Source: an uncultured Cellvibrionales bacterium (GTDB lineage: Bacteria > Pseudomonadota > Gammaproteobacteria > Pseudomonadales > GM7GCV1). From it: 64,000 nucleotides of DNA. The stretch lies in contig CAJXYP010000016.1 in NCBI GenBank assembly GCA_913063225.1, positions 1 through 64,000 of the forward strand, written 5' to 3'. This document shows, one piece after another, positions 44,230 through 53,166 of this stretch (the first letter of the stretch is position 1; every line of letters starts with the position of its first letter). The notes beneath the pieces are model-generated. The model was given only the letters and a program-made list of their open reading frames with translations, was not told where the DNA came from and did not search any database. A program made the position numbers and the translations under genes.

Positions 44230-44336
44230 CATAACGCCTCAAACACCGGATTGTGAATGTTGGCGGTTTTTTTGCGTGTTTTTTTCAAAAAAGGTGACAG
44301 CATTTACAATTCCGAGTGCTTTGACTTGTTATGCCC
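44230..44336 (-). mobile_element. attC site a
   Basis: Minus strand opens GGGCATAACAAGTCAAAGCAC and closes GTGTTTGAGGCGTTATGT; the arms are complementary over about 14 bases. Its opening core contains the TAA stop of the DUF6152-type gene at 44329. About 107 bases. Confidence 0.8.
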
Positions 44337-44838
44337 TAGTTATTAGGCCCAACACACCTTCCTGTGCCGAAGAGCCTGCATAAGAATCGCGGACCCAGAT
44401 CCCGAATACTGAGGACTGTTGCTCGTTAGGGATAGTATTTGCTGTGTTTACTGAAATATCGGATCGTCCCTGAGGAGACCTGAAAGTAAACGATCGACCG
44501 TCAGACAGCTGCACAGTGCCAATTTCACATTCATGTTCTGCTCGACGGGCGCGACTACCCTCAATAACCAGGCTATCACCAACAATAAGATCTTTTTCAA
44601 ACAGACCCTTCCTGTCCAGCAGGGTCTTTGCCTGCGTTTCGCATGTCCATAGCGTAGTGGTGCCGTCAGTTTCTAGGGCCAAAATTTCCATACTCGAATG
44701 CGGATTTCTAATTGAGACCGACTGTATTCGCCCTTCAAAACTAACCCTATCCGTCGCATAAAAATGCAACGGAAAACCATGATGAGCCATAGTGTTTCCT
44801 GCAACTATTAGCCACGCAACACTAACTAGAAATTTCAT
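44329..44838 (-). CDS. DUF6152-type secreted protein (short form, cassette-linked)
   Basis: 169 residues from ATG 44838, chosen for GGAGGAAGAG upstream and a proper signal peptide; a longer frame exists to 44883 but buries the signal. Cleavage after NTMA (18) leaves a mature HHGFPLHF. Core blocks are IQSVSIRNPHSSMEILAL, TTLWTCETQAKTLL and VGDSLVIEGSRA. The stop codon TAA is part of the opening core of attC site a, the layout expected for a cassette gene. No attC is visible upstream of it, so it may be the edge cassette. Confidence 0.8.
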   Translation of the reverse strand: MKFLVSVAWLIVAGNTMAHHGFPLHFYATDRVSFEGRIQSVSIRNPHSSMEILALETDGTTTLWTCETQAKTLLDRKGLFEKDLIVGDSLVIEGSRARRAEHECEIGTVQLSDGRSFTFRSPQGRSDISVNTANTIPNEQQSSVFGIWVRDSYAGSSAQEGVLGLITRA

Positions 44839-44954
44839 TTCTCTTCCTCCTAGAAGAAAAATCGTGCTCCAAATGGGCGCCAATAATTTGGCTTCAGCCT
44901 GCTCAGAGCTTATGATCTAGGGTAAATATTTTCAATATTTTCCTTGGGGGAAAA

Positions 44955-45947
44955 ATGCTTAGGTCACTAACCATATCAGCGATTCTGATGCTTCTAGCAA
45001 CAACCGCTTCTGCTCACCACAATTGGGCAGCCACATACGACGTCAATACCGACATAGAGATCGAAGGCGTCATTAGCTCGATTGAATGGCGAAACCCACA
45101 TATCAGGGTGAGCTTCACTGTCAACGGCGGCACATCTAATGAAAAAATATATACAACAGAGAGTAATTCCGTTGCCAGCCTTACCCGAATGGAAGTAACT
45201 GCAGATCTATTGTCAGTTGGCACTCCCGTGCGAGTCGCGGGTTATCGCTCAAGAACTTCCGATACCGATATCTTTATGAATCACCTTTTACTGCCAAGTA
45301 ATCGCGAAGTGATCTTTTTGCGTACAGCGGATCCACGCTGGCCGGACGCAGCTAGAGTTGGCAACACAGCGCGCCTGCACGGCGGCGTTGTTGAAGACGA
45401 CTTTACTAAACGACCCACTTCAGTGTTCGGTGTTTGGACGACCGTATTCGGTGGTCAGGGTAGCCACCAGGCTCTAGGAAAAGATCCTGCTCAGTGGACT
45501 GAAAAGGGTAAAGAAATGGCGGAGCTAGCCGCCAATACACCGGTTGATTCCAGTTGCACCCCTAAGGCAATGCCCGGAGTAATGGGAAACCCCTACCCAA
45601 TCCAGCTAATCGATCAAGGCGAAATGGTAATTATTCATGCTGAAGAATTTGATTCTATTCGCGAAGTCCACATGGGAGTGCCACATATGGATCCTGGCAC
45701 TGCAGATATCTTGGGCTATTCCACGGGCCGATGGATTGAAAACACACTAACCGTCACTACTACCTTTGGCGGCAGTGAATCAGACATGCGGGTTCTCGAG
45801 AGCTTTAGCTTGAGCGGCGACCACAATCGGCTGCTTTATAGTCAGGTTATTGTCGACCCTGAAATGCGTGTCATGCCCACCGTCAATAAGAAATGGTGGC
45901 AGTATCAACCCGGTGCTTTTGTTCAGCCTTACGAGTGCTCTTATTAG
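44955..45947 (+). CDS. DUF6152-type secreted protein (long form)
   Basis: 330 residues. The signal peptide ends TASA at 20, leaving a mature HHNWAATYD. Core blocks are ISSIEWRNPHIRVSFTV, IYTTESNSVASLTRMEV and VGTPVRVAGYR. The C-terminal part has GHS-free but related strand segments (GYSTGRWIENTLTVTTTFGG, RVLESFSLSGDHNRLLYSQV) and ends with Cys (EPYECSY-like QPYECSY), as in the 4812 and 35832 proteins. CCTTGGGGG ends four bases before the ATG. It is divergent from the cassette-linked DUF6152 gene across 116 bases. Confidence 0.8.
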   Translation: MLRSLTISAILMLLATTASAHHNWAATYDVNTDIEIEGVISSIEWRNPHIRVSFTVNGGTSNEKIYTTESNSVASLTRMEVTADLLSVGTPVRVAGYRSRTSDTDIFMNHLLLPSNREVIFLRTADPRWPDAARVGNTARLHGGVVEDDFTKRPTSVFGVWTTVFGGQGSHQALGKDPAQWTEKGKEMAELAANTPVDSSCTPKAMPGVMGNPYPIQLIDQGEMVIIHAEEFDSIREVHMGVPHMDPGTADILGYSTGRWIENTLTVTTTFGGSESDMRVLESFSLSGDHNRLLYSQVIVDPEMRVMPTVNKKWWQYQPGAFVQPYECSY

Positions 45948-45951
45948 GGGC

Positions 45952-45982
45952 AAAAAAGGCTAGCATCTGCTAGCCTTTTTTA
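45952..45982. terminator. Intrinsic terminator after DUF6152 gene
   Basis: Stem GGCTAGCA / TGCTAGCC with a TC loop, six A before and six T after; strong in both directions. Confidence 0.9.
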
Positions 45983-46034
45983 TTGGATGAGCCACAACGT
46001 CTAATGGCTAAATGATAGCGACGAGAACCGTGCG

Positions 46035-46208
46035 CTAGGTCTTTGCTTCGATTGCTTCAATTTCCTTTAGTACTTTATCCGCCTCGGAACTTACTCGCGA
46101 ATAACCCTCGATATCGCCATTGCGCTGTAATTGCTGACCGTCCTCAAGAAGCGCCCTATATTTCTTGTTTAGCTGCTCCAATGGATCTTTCTTAAATAGC
46201 CCAAACAC
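46035..46208 (-). CDS. Small DUF6435-type protein
   Basis: 57 residues with a GTG start: MFGLFKKDPLEQLNKKYRAL, then a long charged helix ending EAIEAKT. The FGLFKKDPL opening and hairpin-helix layout match a small conserved gammaproteobacterial family (DUF6435). AGGAGT lies upstream of the GTG. Function unknown. No export signal. Confidence 0.78.
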   Translation of the reverse strand: MFGLFKKDPLEQLNKKYRALLEDGQQLQRNGDIEGYSRVSSEADKVLKEIEAIEAKT

Positions 46209-46351
46209 TCGACTGACTCCTGCTTCGAAAGAAGCCTTAAAAGCTAGACCTTAACAGAGCAGGTTCGGCAGAAAAACTCTAGGCCCATTGTTTTTTACTC
46301 TCACCTAGATAGCAACTTACATAGATAAATATTAGCCAGTATAAATAGCCC

Positions 46352-47560
46352 TTAGCAGGCCAGCCCACAGGCAACTGCTGAGGCCCAGGCCCATTGAAAA
46401 TTGTGACCGCCGAGCTCGCCGGTCACATCCAATACTTCACCGATAAAAGCCAATTGCGGCAGACCTTTCACCTCAAAATTCTGCTGAGAAATATTTGCGG
46501 TAGATACGCCGCCCATAGTGACCTCCGCTGTTCGCCAACCTTCGGTGCCTGCGGGTTTTATCTGCCAGGCGCTAAGTGCTTTTTGCAATGAATGAAAACG
46601 GTCATTAGAAAACTCTGCGAAGGTGCTATCGCCTAAACCTTCCCACTCAACAATTGCCTGAGCTAATCGTTTAGAAAGCTTCTCGGATAACCAACTTGAA
46701 ATTTGTGTCTTCGGCTGCTCGTCACGTAACGCAATAAACATGTTTGCTACGTCGATACCCGGCAGCAAATTAGTGGTCAGAGCATCGCCCGGTTTCCACC
46801 AGGAAGAAATCTGCAACATAGCCGGCCCTGACAAGCCTCTGTGGGTTATCAACATAGGTTCGCGGTAGTGGCCCTTGCCGAGGGAAACTTCCACATCAGC
46901 GGATACTCCAGCGAGTGGCGTTAGGCGATCCTTCCATTGAGAGGTCAAAACAAAGGGCACCAAAGCAGCGCTGGTCTCAACAACCTCCAATCCAAATTGA
47001 CGAGCGATTTCATAACCGAAACCTGTGGCACCCATGGTCGGAATGGATAGACCACCGCAAGCGACTACCAATTTTCCTGTGCTGATTGTCTCGTTAGAAG
47101 CCCCGCTGGAAATTTTTAGCAGGATACTGTCGCCCTGTTTTTCTAAGGAATCGACCTTGGCTTGTAACCGAATCTCTGCACCGGCCCATTCGCACTCGGT
47201 AAGCAGCATATTCAAAATTTCTTTTGCAGAACTGGAATCAGAGCCACCACAAAATAGCTGGCCAGCTGCCTTTTCAACGTGCTGAATACCGTGCCGATCG
47301 ACGAGTTCGAGAAAGTCCTGCGGCGTATAGCGCTTGAGTGCAGATATGCAAAAACTGGGATTCTGTGAGAAAAAATTTACTGGCGTGCTATTTAGGTTGG
47401 TGAAGTTACAGCGCCCACCGCCAGACATAAGAATTTTTTTGCCTGCTTTGTTTGCGTGATCAATTACCAGCACCGATCTGCCCTGATAGCCCGCGGTCGC
47501 CGCGCACATAAGTCCCGCTGCGCCAGCGCCAATTATCACAAGATCAAAATTTTGGGCCAT
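46352..47560 (-). CDS. BaiN/YhiN-type FAD-dependent oxidoreductase
   Basis: 402 residues. FAD-binding loop GAGAAGLMCA (11-20) and the family hallmark KAGKKILMSGGGRCNFTN near residue 42; closing motifs GGVSTANIS and ELGGHNFQWAWASA bind FAD again. It belongs to the HI0933/YhiN/BaiN group of flavoproteins, proposed reductases of unsaturated ketones or similar. Cytoplasmic. Single gene. Confidence 0.93.
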   Translation of the reverse strand: MAQNFDLVIIGAGAAGLMCAATAGYQGRSVLVIDHANKAGKKILMSGGGRCNFTNLNSTPVNFFSQNPSFCISALKRYTPQDFLELVDRHGIQHVEKAAGQLFCGGSDSSSAKEILNMLLTECEWAGAEIRLQAKVDSLEKQGDSILLKISSGASNETISTGKLVVACGGLSIPTMGATGFGYEIARQFGLEVVETSAALVPFVLTSQWKDRLTPLAGVSADVEVSLGKGHYREPMLITHRGLSGPAMLQISSWWKPGDALTTNLLPGIDVANMFIALRDEQPKTQISSWLSEKLSKRLAQAIVEWEGLGDSTFAEFSNDRFHSLQKALSAWQIKPAGTEGWRTAEVTMGGVSTANISQQNFEVKGLPQLAFIGEVLDVTGELGGHNFQWAWASAVACGLAC

Positions 47561-47779
47561 AGGAATTACTTAGATCAGAATGAGGTGGATTCTGTAGTAC
47601 TGCTCTGGCCTTGTCGAATGTTCTTGTGAAAGACTCAAAGATAAACTGGAAAACTGCGCTAACTGTCTGATTTTATTATTGCATTTTGCTGTTAATCTAG
47701 GTTGGAAACGCGCATAATCGCGACCCTTTTTTCTACTAGACTGAGAATCAATTTTTCGATCTAGCTTTCAGGCATATAG

Positions 47780-49690
47780 ATGACATCCCCCGACGCTCCA
47801 ACTACTCCCGACGCTCCAGCTGTTAGCGGCCCCCTCTTCGCCGATTTAGGCCTTTCCGACTCCGTAATGTCGGCCCTAAAACGCATTGGCTATGAGCAAC
47901 CGACCCCAATTCAAGCAGAGAGCATCCCTCACCTTTTAGAAGGTCGCGATATTCTCGGCACGGCACAAACCGGTACCGGTAAAACTGCAGCTTTTGCCTT
48001 ACCGCTTTTGTCACGCATAGACCTTAGAAAGAAAAAGCCCCAGGTCTTAGTACTTGCACCAACCCGAGAGCTTGCTATTCAGGTTGCCGAAGCATTCCAA
48101 AATTACGCTAGCGCGATGAAAGGCTTCCATGTTCTGCCTATCTACGGCGGACAAAGCATGAGCATTCAGTTGCGACAGCTGTCTCGCGGAGCACAGGTTG
48201 TTGTGGGCACTCCCGGCCGCGTAATGGATCATCTACGTCGCAATACTCTGAAGCTAGATGAATTGCAGACCGTTGTTCTGGATGAAGCCGATGAAATGTT
48301 ACGCATGGGCTTTATTGATGACGTCACCTGGATTTTGGAGCACACACCAAAAGAGCGACAGGTCGCTTTGTTCTCGGCCACTATGCCGCCAGTGATCCGT
48401 AAAGTAGCGGATACCTACCTGGACAATCCGGCACATATAAAGATCGAATCTAAAACCTCTACTGTTGAGCGCGTCGAGCAAAAATACTGGATGGTTAGCG
48501 GTACCAACAAACTGGATGCGCTGACTCGTATATTGGAAGTTGAAGAGTTCGACGGCATTATCATTTTTGTACGCACCAAAAACTCGAGTGCAGAACTCGC
48601 CGATCGATTAGCAGCCCGGGGGCACTCCGCCGCGCCAATTAATGGTGACATGACGCAGAAACTGCGCGAAGCCACTATCGGCAAACTTAAAAATGGCAAA
48701 CTGGATATTCTGGTAGCTACGGATGTAGCAGCACGCGGTATTGATGTGACGCGCGTTAGCCACGTGATCAACTATGACATCCCTTACGATACCGAAGCCT
48801 ATGTGCACCGTATCGGACGAACCGGCCGAGCTGGACGAACGGGTACCGCAATCCTATTTGTTGCACCACGCGAAAGGCGTTTGCTGGGCTCCATTGAAAA
48901 GGCCACTCGTCAAAAAATGACTCCTCTTGAACTGCCAAGCAAAGAGCAGATCAACAAAAAGCGCGGAGATCAGTTTAAAAACCAAATAACCGAAGCGCTT
49001 AGTACCGAGAAGCTGGAATTTTTCGATAACCTGGTTAAAGAGTACCTGACTGAACAAGCTGTTGAGCCTCAGCAGCTCGCCGCTGCCCTAGCTTTTATGG
49101 CCCAGAAAGATCATCCGATTGTGGTTAGAGATGCTCCGCGTAAAGAGCGCTCCAATGAAAGAATGGAACGCAACTCTGGTGACAGAAATTCTCGCGACCG
49201 TAATTTTGGTGAACGCAAAGACGGTGGAAGCCGACGCGAACGCACGCGGTCTAAGGAGCATGAATTTTCAGATCGTGGCGGCCCAAGAAATGAGCGGAGC
49301 AATGAAACAGAAAGCCCCCGCAGATCCAAACAGGATCACAGCGAAAACAATGATGTTGATATGGAAACTTATCGCATAGCAGTTGGCCACAATCATCATG
49401 TTCAGCCTGGCGATATTGTTGGCGCTATTGCCAACGAAGCAGATATAGATAGCGCGTTTATCGGCCGGATTAAACTGTTTGACGACCACAGCACGGTAGA
49501 TTTGCCGACAGGCATGCCGAAGGAGCTGTTCCAGCATCTGAAAAAGGTTCGGGTCAGAAATGAACCTCTGGGTATCGAAAGAATGGACAGCGGTCCCTCA
49601 AAGCATAAGACTTCCGGAAAACCGTCCAGTGCTGGCGGGCCACCCACACCGGGCGGCAAGAAAAAGCGTAAACCGAACAAAGAGCAGTAG
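47780..49690 (+). CDS. deaD: DEAD-box RNA helicase, CsdA/DeaD type
   Basis: 636 residues. N-terminal Q-motif region, Walker A AQTGTGKT (62-69), VLDEADEM, SAT, and HRIGRTGRAGRTG give a complete helicase core (about 18-380). A dimerisation-like helical region follows, then an Arg/Ser/Glu-rich linker (about 455-520), a DbpA-type RNA-binding domain (YRIAVGHNHHVQPGDIVGAI to VRVRNEPL) and a basic tail rich in Lys/Gly/Pro. It unwinds structured RNA in ribosome assembly and cold adaptation. The first codons carry a short duplication (PDAP twice). Confidence 0.95.
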   Translation: MTSPDAPTTPDAPAVSGPLFADLGLSDSVMSALKRIGYEQPTPIQAESIPHLLEGRDILGTAQTGTGKTAAFALPLLSRIDLRKKKPQVLVLAPTRELAIQVAEAFQNYASAMKGFHVLPIYGGQSMSIQLRQLSRGAQVVVGTPGRVMDHLRRNTLKLDELQTVVLDEADEMLRMGFIDDVTWILEHTPKERQVALFSATMPPVIRKVADTYLDNPAHIKIESKTSTVERVEQKYWMVSGTNKLDALTRILEVEEFDGIIIFVRTKNSSAELADRLAARGHSAAPINGDMTQKLREATIGKLKNGKLDILVATDVAARGIDVTRVSHVINYDIPYDTEAYVHRIGRTGRAGRTGTAILFVAPRERRLLGSIEKATRQKMTPLELPSKEQINKKRGDQFKNQITEALSTEKLEFFDNLVKEYLTEQAVEPQQLAAALAFMAQKDHPIVVRDAPRKERSNERMERNSGDRNSRDRNFGERKDGGSRRERTRSKEHEFSDRGGPRNERSNETESPRRSKQDHSENNDVDMETYRIAVGHNHHVQPGDIVGAIANEADIDSAFIGRIKLFDDHSTVDLPTGMPKELFQHLKKVRVRNEPLGIERMDSGPSKHKTSGKPSSAGGPPTPGGKKKRKPNKEQ

Positions 49691-49742
49691 TTCTAGGAGT
49701 CTCTCGGACTTAACGCCTTCCTACTGCGGAAAAGCATAAAGA

Positions 49743-50729
49743 TTAAAGGCCTGATTTCAGCAGAAACAGGCCGAAATCCTGTTGCGCATCAGTCCATTGA
49801 TGGGTGATACCTAACCCGGCCTCACGAGCGATTTCAGCAAAGAGCTCTGCACTATATTTGTGTGAGTTCTCCGTATGAATGGTCTCGTCTCTTGCAAAAG
49901 TAATCTCTTGCCCATCTATTCGAACCACCTGATCTTTTGTTGAAACCAGATGCATCTCTATACGAGATAGTTCTTCGTTAAAAATAGCTTGATGCTCGAA
50001 TCCTTCGTCAAGGTCGAAGTCGGCGGATAATTCTCGATTGATTCTTACCAGTAGATTCTTATTGAAGTCCGCCGTCACACCTTTGCTATCGTCATAGGCA
50101 CTGATTAGACGCTGCCGATCCTTTATAAGATCGGCGCCCAACAAAACCGAGCCATTTTCGCCCGCCAGAAATCTAAGATTACTCAGTACTTCCGCCGCTT
50201 CAGCGCGGCTGAAATTACCGATAGTGGAACCCGGGAAAAACACCAAGCGTCGTTCACTTTGATCTGAAGATAAAGGCAGATTCCCTAGATCCTTGTGGTC
50301 GGTGAAGTCTCCTCGGTGGGGAATAATTTCTAAACGCGGGAATTTTTGTTTCAGTTCCTGAGCAGAGGCTTCGAGCGCATCTAAGGAAATTTCCAAGGGT
50401 ATAAACTTGCGCGGGTGCAGCAGTGCATCCAATAATATTTGAACCTTAATACCAGCACCAGAACCCGGCTCAATAATGGTTACGCCCTCGCCCATCTCAT
50501 CAGCGATTTCTGTACCAGCGCTGCGCAATATTTCCAACTCAGTTCGAGTTATGTAGTATTCCTCTAGCTCGCATATTTGCTCGAAGATATTCGAACCGGC
50601 TTCGTCATAGAAATATTTGCAGGGTAAGGTTTTCTGTTCCTTGGATAGGCCCTCTAAAACATCCGCCAAAAACTGAGGATAGTCGAGAGCCTTTCCTGTT
50701 TCTTCAAAACACTCGGCCAAATTATTCAT
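49743..50729 (-). CDS. egtD: L-histidine N-alpha-methyltransferase
   Basis: 328 residues from ATG 50729, with GGGGAG six bases upstream; an ATG four codons earlier is possible. EgtD trimethylates histidine to hercynine with SAM, the first step of ergothioneine synthesis. Family blocks: KYFYDEAGSNIFEQICELEEYY, IEPGSGAGIKVQILLDAL (SAM loop), LVFFPGSTIGNF and HTENSHKY. It follows egtB by 44 bases on the same strand. Confidence 0.94.
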   Translation of the reverse strand: MNNLAECFEETGKALDYPQFLADVLEGLSKEQKTLPCKYFYDEAGSNIFEQICELEEYYITRTELEILRSAGTEIADEMGEGVTIIEPGSGAGIKVQILLDALLHPRKFIPLEISLDALEASAQELKQKFPRLEIIPHRGDFTDHKDLGNLPLSSDQSERRLVFFPGSTIGNFSRAEAAEVLSNLRFLAGENGSVLLGADLIKDRQRLISAYDDSKGVTADFNKNLLVRINRELSADFDLDEGFEHQAIFNEELSRIEMHLVSTKDQVVRIDGQEITFARDETIHTENSHKYSAELFAEIAREAGLGITHQWTDAQQDFGLFLLKSGL

Positions 50730-50773
50730 ACTGCTCCCCATACTGGTTTCTATGCAGCTTTATATACTAGTCT

Positions 50774-52078
50774 TTATGCGTCGCTAGCCAAACGAACACC
50801 GCTGAACTGCCAGCTTTGGTGTGGGTAAAAGAAATTGCGGTAGCTGGCGCGGACATGGTCGTCTGGACTCACACAAGATCCGCCTCTCAGCACAAACTGG
50901 CTAGACATAAATTTCCCGTTGTATTCACCGGCGTCGCCCTCAAAGGGTTTAAAACCGGGGTATCCCAAATAACTACTGGCGGTCCATTCCCAAATATTGC
51001 CAAACATTTGGGTCAGGCCAGACTCAGCAGCGACACTGGGCTGTAATTTATTTAGATCAAGATAGTTGACCCGCTCAGAAGCCGTGTGCGATGCCCGCTC
51101 CCACTCAAACTCCGTTGGCAATCGTTTGCCAGCCCAGGCTGCGAAGGCACTGGCTTCATAGTAATTGAGATGACATGCCGGTTGGTTCAGATTTAGTTTT
51201 TGTAATCCGGCCAAAGAAAACTGTTGCCAGTTATTTTCTTGTTTTTGCCAATACAGAGGCGCTTCTTTTTGACCTTCTAAAACCCAAACCCAACCGTCTG
51301 ACAGCCAAAACTCGCTGCGTCGGTAGCCTTCGTCTTGAATAAACTCGAGATATTCCCCGTTACTGACGGTGCGGCTCGCCAATCTGAAAGGGTGCAGATA
51401 ATGCTTGTGACGAGGCCTTTCATTATCATAAGAAAAGCCGTCTGGAGATGCGCCAACATCGGTTAGACCGCCAGAAAAATCGAACCATTCCAAAGGTGCT
51501 ATCTCGGCGCTCTCAATTCTGGCCATCTCGCGGTAGGCTGGCGAAATGGGGTTCTGTGATAGGCCATGCAACAGATCCGTGAGTATCAACTCTTGGTGCT
51601 GCTTCTCGTGCTGAACGCCAATTGAAATAAGGCCTAGGGCGGAATCGGGACAGTTGCCAGAAAGTAGGAAATCCGCCAGAAATTGGTCTATATGCTGGCG
51701 ATAACTTATGACTTCACTAAGGCTGGGCCGAGACAAAACTCCCCGCTCCGGGCGACTAAATTGCTCGCCGATGGCATTGTAGTAAGAGTTAAACAGCGCA
51801 TCGAAATGGGTATTGAATACTCGATACTCTCCATTCTTCTGAACAAATTTTTTCAGGACAAAGGTTTCGAAAAACCAGCTGGTATGGGCAAGGTGCCACT
51901 TCACCGGACTGGCATCGGGCATCGACTGTATTTGGCAATCTTCTGCCGACAGGGGCGTCGCTAAATCTAAACTCGTCTGCCTAGTAGCCTTAAAGGCCTC
52001 CAGGAGACTTTGAATAGATAGCCCCTCCATATCGGAGGACGCCAATTCTTGTGGGACGATGGTTTCAGGTAAATCCAT
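50774..52078 (-). CDS. egtB: Ergothioneine biosynthesis sulfoxide synthase EgtB
   Basis: 434 residues. N-terminal DinB-like domain with iron ligands in WHLAHTSWFFETF and QHEKQHQEL; C-terminal FGE-sulfatase-type domain (GGLTDVGASPDGFSYDNERP, RLPTEFEWERAS, LRGGSCVSPDDHVRASYRNF). The enzyme joins hercynine to a thiol donor (gamma-glutamylcysteine or cysteine) using oxygen. egtC and egtE are not in the window. With egtD it forms a two-gene unit for the thiol antioxidant ergothioneine. Confidence 0.94.
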   Translation of the reverse strand: MDLPETIVPQELASSDMEGLSIQSLLEAFKATRQTSLDLATPLSAEDCQIQSMPDASPVKWHLAHTSWFFETFVLKKFVQKNGEYRVFNTHFDALFNSYYNAIGEQFSRPERGVLSRPSLSEVISYRQHIDQFLADFLLSGNCPDSALGLISIGVQHEKQHQELILTDLLHGLSQNPISPAYREMARIESAEIAPLEWFDFSGGLTDVGASPDGFSYDNERPRHKHYLHPFRLASRTVSNGEYLEFIQDEGYRRSEFWLSDGWVWVLEGQKEAPLYWQKQENNWQQFSLAGLQKLNLNQPACHLNYYEASAFAAWAGKRLPTEFEWERASHTASERVNYLDLNKLQPSVAAESGLTQMFGNIWEWTASSYLGYPGFKPFEGDAGEYNGKFMSSQFVLRGGSCVSPDDHVRASYRNFFYPHQSWQFSGVRLASDA

Positions 52079-52155
52079 ACTCTACAGTTTACTTAGGATG
52101 GTTCTGGACGTATATATAGACGCCCACAGATTAAAAAAATTACATATTCAATACG

Positions 52156-53007
52156 CTAATTGCCCGGAGTGATTTTTAAATCAGCGCTGAGTACCGTAAC
52201 AGCTTGGCCGGATATATAAACCCGGCCGGCCTCCAAATCCAGATCAAGGTGCAGCACGCCTCCACGCTTTGACGCCTGATAGCAGATCAGAGAATCTCGC
52301 CCAAGCCGTTCGCCCCAATAAGGGCCAATTATGCAATGGGCGCTTCCGGTTACCGGGTCTTCATCGATGCCATGACTTGGCGCAAAAAACCGGCTAACAA
52401 CATGCTCACTGGATCGATCAGAGAGCGCGGTAACAATTACTACATCAGAGGTCGATTCCTTCAATTTACGAAAGTCTGGCTCAAGCTCAATCAAGGTTTG
52501 TGCACTATCAAGCTTTAACAAAAGGCTTCCATTTTCATTACGCATGCAGTCAATAACCTCAGTGCCCAAGGCCTCTGAAATACCAGTTGGAAGCTCAAAG
52601 CTATCAAGAGACATCGCTGGAAAGCTCATACGGATATATCGGTTTTTTTGATCTAGGCTGCAACTCAAATGGTGACCAACCATAGGGGTAAAAAAGCGCA
52701 CTTCCTGTTCCTTTTCGACCATGCCTTGCGACCAGAGTACATGCGCACTTGCGAGAGTCGCATGGCCGCACAGCTGGATCTCCGCCTCTGGGGTAAACCA
52801 CCGCAGACCCCAATCGGCTTTTGATTCGCTATAGGCACCTGATTCACTATTAAGAGGCCATACATAGCAGGCTTCAGACTGATTCATTTCCGCCGCTACG
52901 GACTGCATCCACCCGAAATCGGTAGGCTCCGATTCCAAAATAGTTACCGCAGCCGGGTTGCCTTTAAAAGACACGGCGGTGAAAGCGTCAACAAGATACA
53001 TTTCCAT
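52156..53007 (-). CDS. PhzF-family isomerase-like protein
   Basis: 283 residues from ATG 53007, where the family's usual opening YLVDAFTAVSFKGNPAAV begins; a longer start at 53055 adds an unconserved 16-residue leader. Active-site glutamate region NQSEACYVWP, then LRWFTPEAEIQLCGHATLASAHVLW, and HGIDEDPVTGSAHCIIGPYW at the second half. PhzF-like proteins catalyse isomerisation or epimerisation without cofactor. No phenazine genes are nearby, so the true substrate is unknown. Confidence 0.9.
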   Translation of the reverse strand: MEMYLVDAFTAVSFKGNPAAVTILESEPTDFGWMQSVAAEMNQSEACYVWPLNSESGAYSESKADWGLRWFTPEAEIQLCGHATLASAHVLWSQGMVEKEQEVRFFTPMVGHHLSCSLDQKNRYIRMSFPAMSLDSFELPTGISEALGTEVIDCMRNENGSLLLKLDSAQTLIELEPDFRKLKESTSDVVIVTALSDRSSEHVVSRFFAPSHGIDEDPVTGSAHCIIGPYWGERLGRDSLICYQASKRGGVLHLDLDLEAGRVYISGQAVTVLSADLKITPGN

Positions 53008-53166
53008 ATAGCTGTTTCCAAATTCGGTTGCGAAGTTCGAGTCTACATATTCCATAAAGGCTTAACATTAAAACCGCTATAATCCCCGCAAATTTATTTA
53101 GTGCGCCTTTGTAAAATTTGGCTTTGCGCTGCGTCTAATCTTCACACACAGAAAATTCGAATTCCT

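Larger units (their letters stand above)
41436..44336 (-). mobile_element. Integron cassette array without integrase (CALIN)
   Basis: Five complete attC-like sites and two half sites alternate with small minus-strand genes. Read on the minus strand each site starts TAACAAG/TAACAAA with partly matching arms and ends GGCGTTA. Cassette genes are mostly 60-190 residues and hydrophobic. Two genes end inside the first attC core. No integrase or attI is seen in the window on either side, so this is a cluster of attC lacking an integrase or a far segment of a long array. Confidence 0.82.

Noticed and set aside
44198-44242. TTG-started N-terminal extension of the two-helix cassette protein
   Set aside because: The extension is encoded by the attC closing core; the ATG at 44197 is a normal start.
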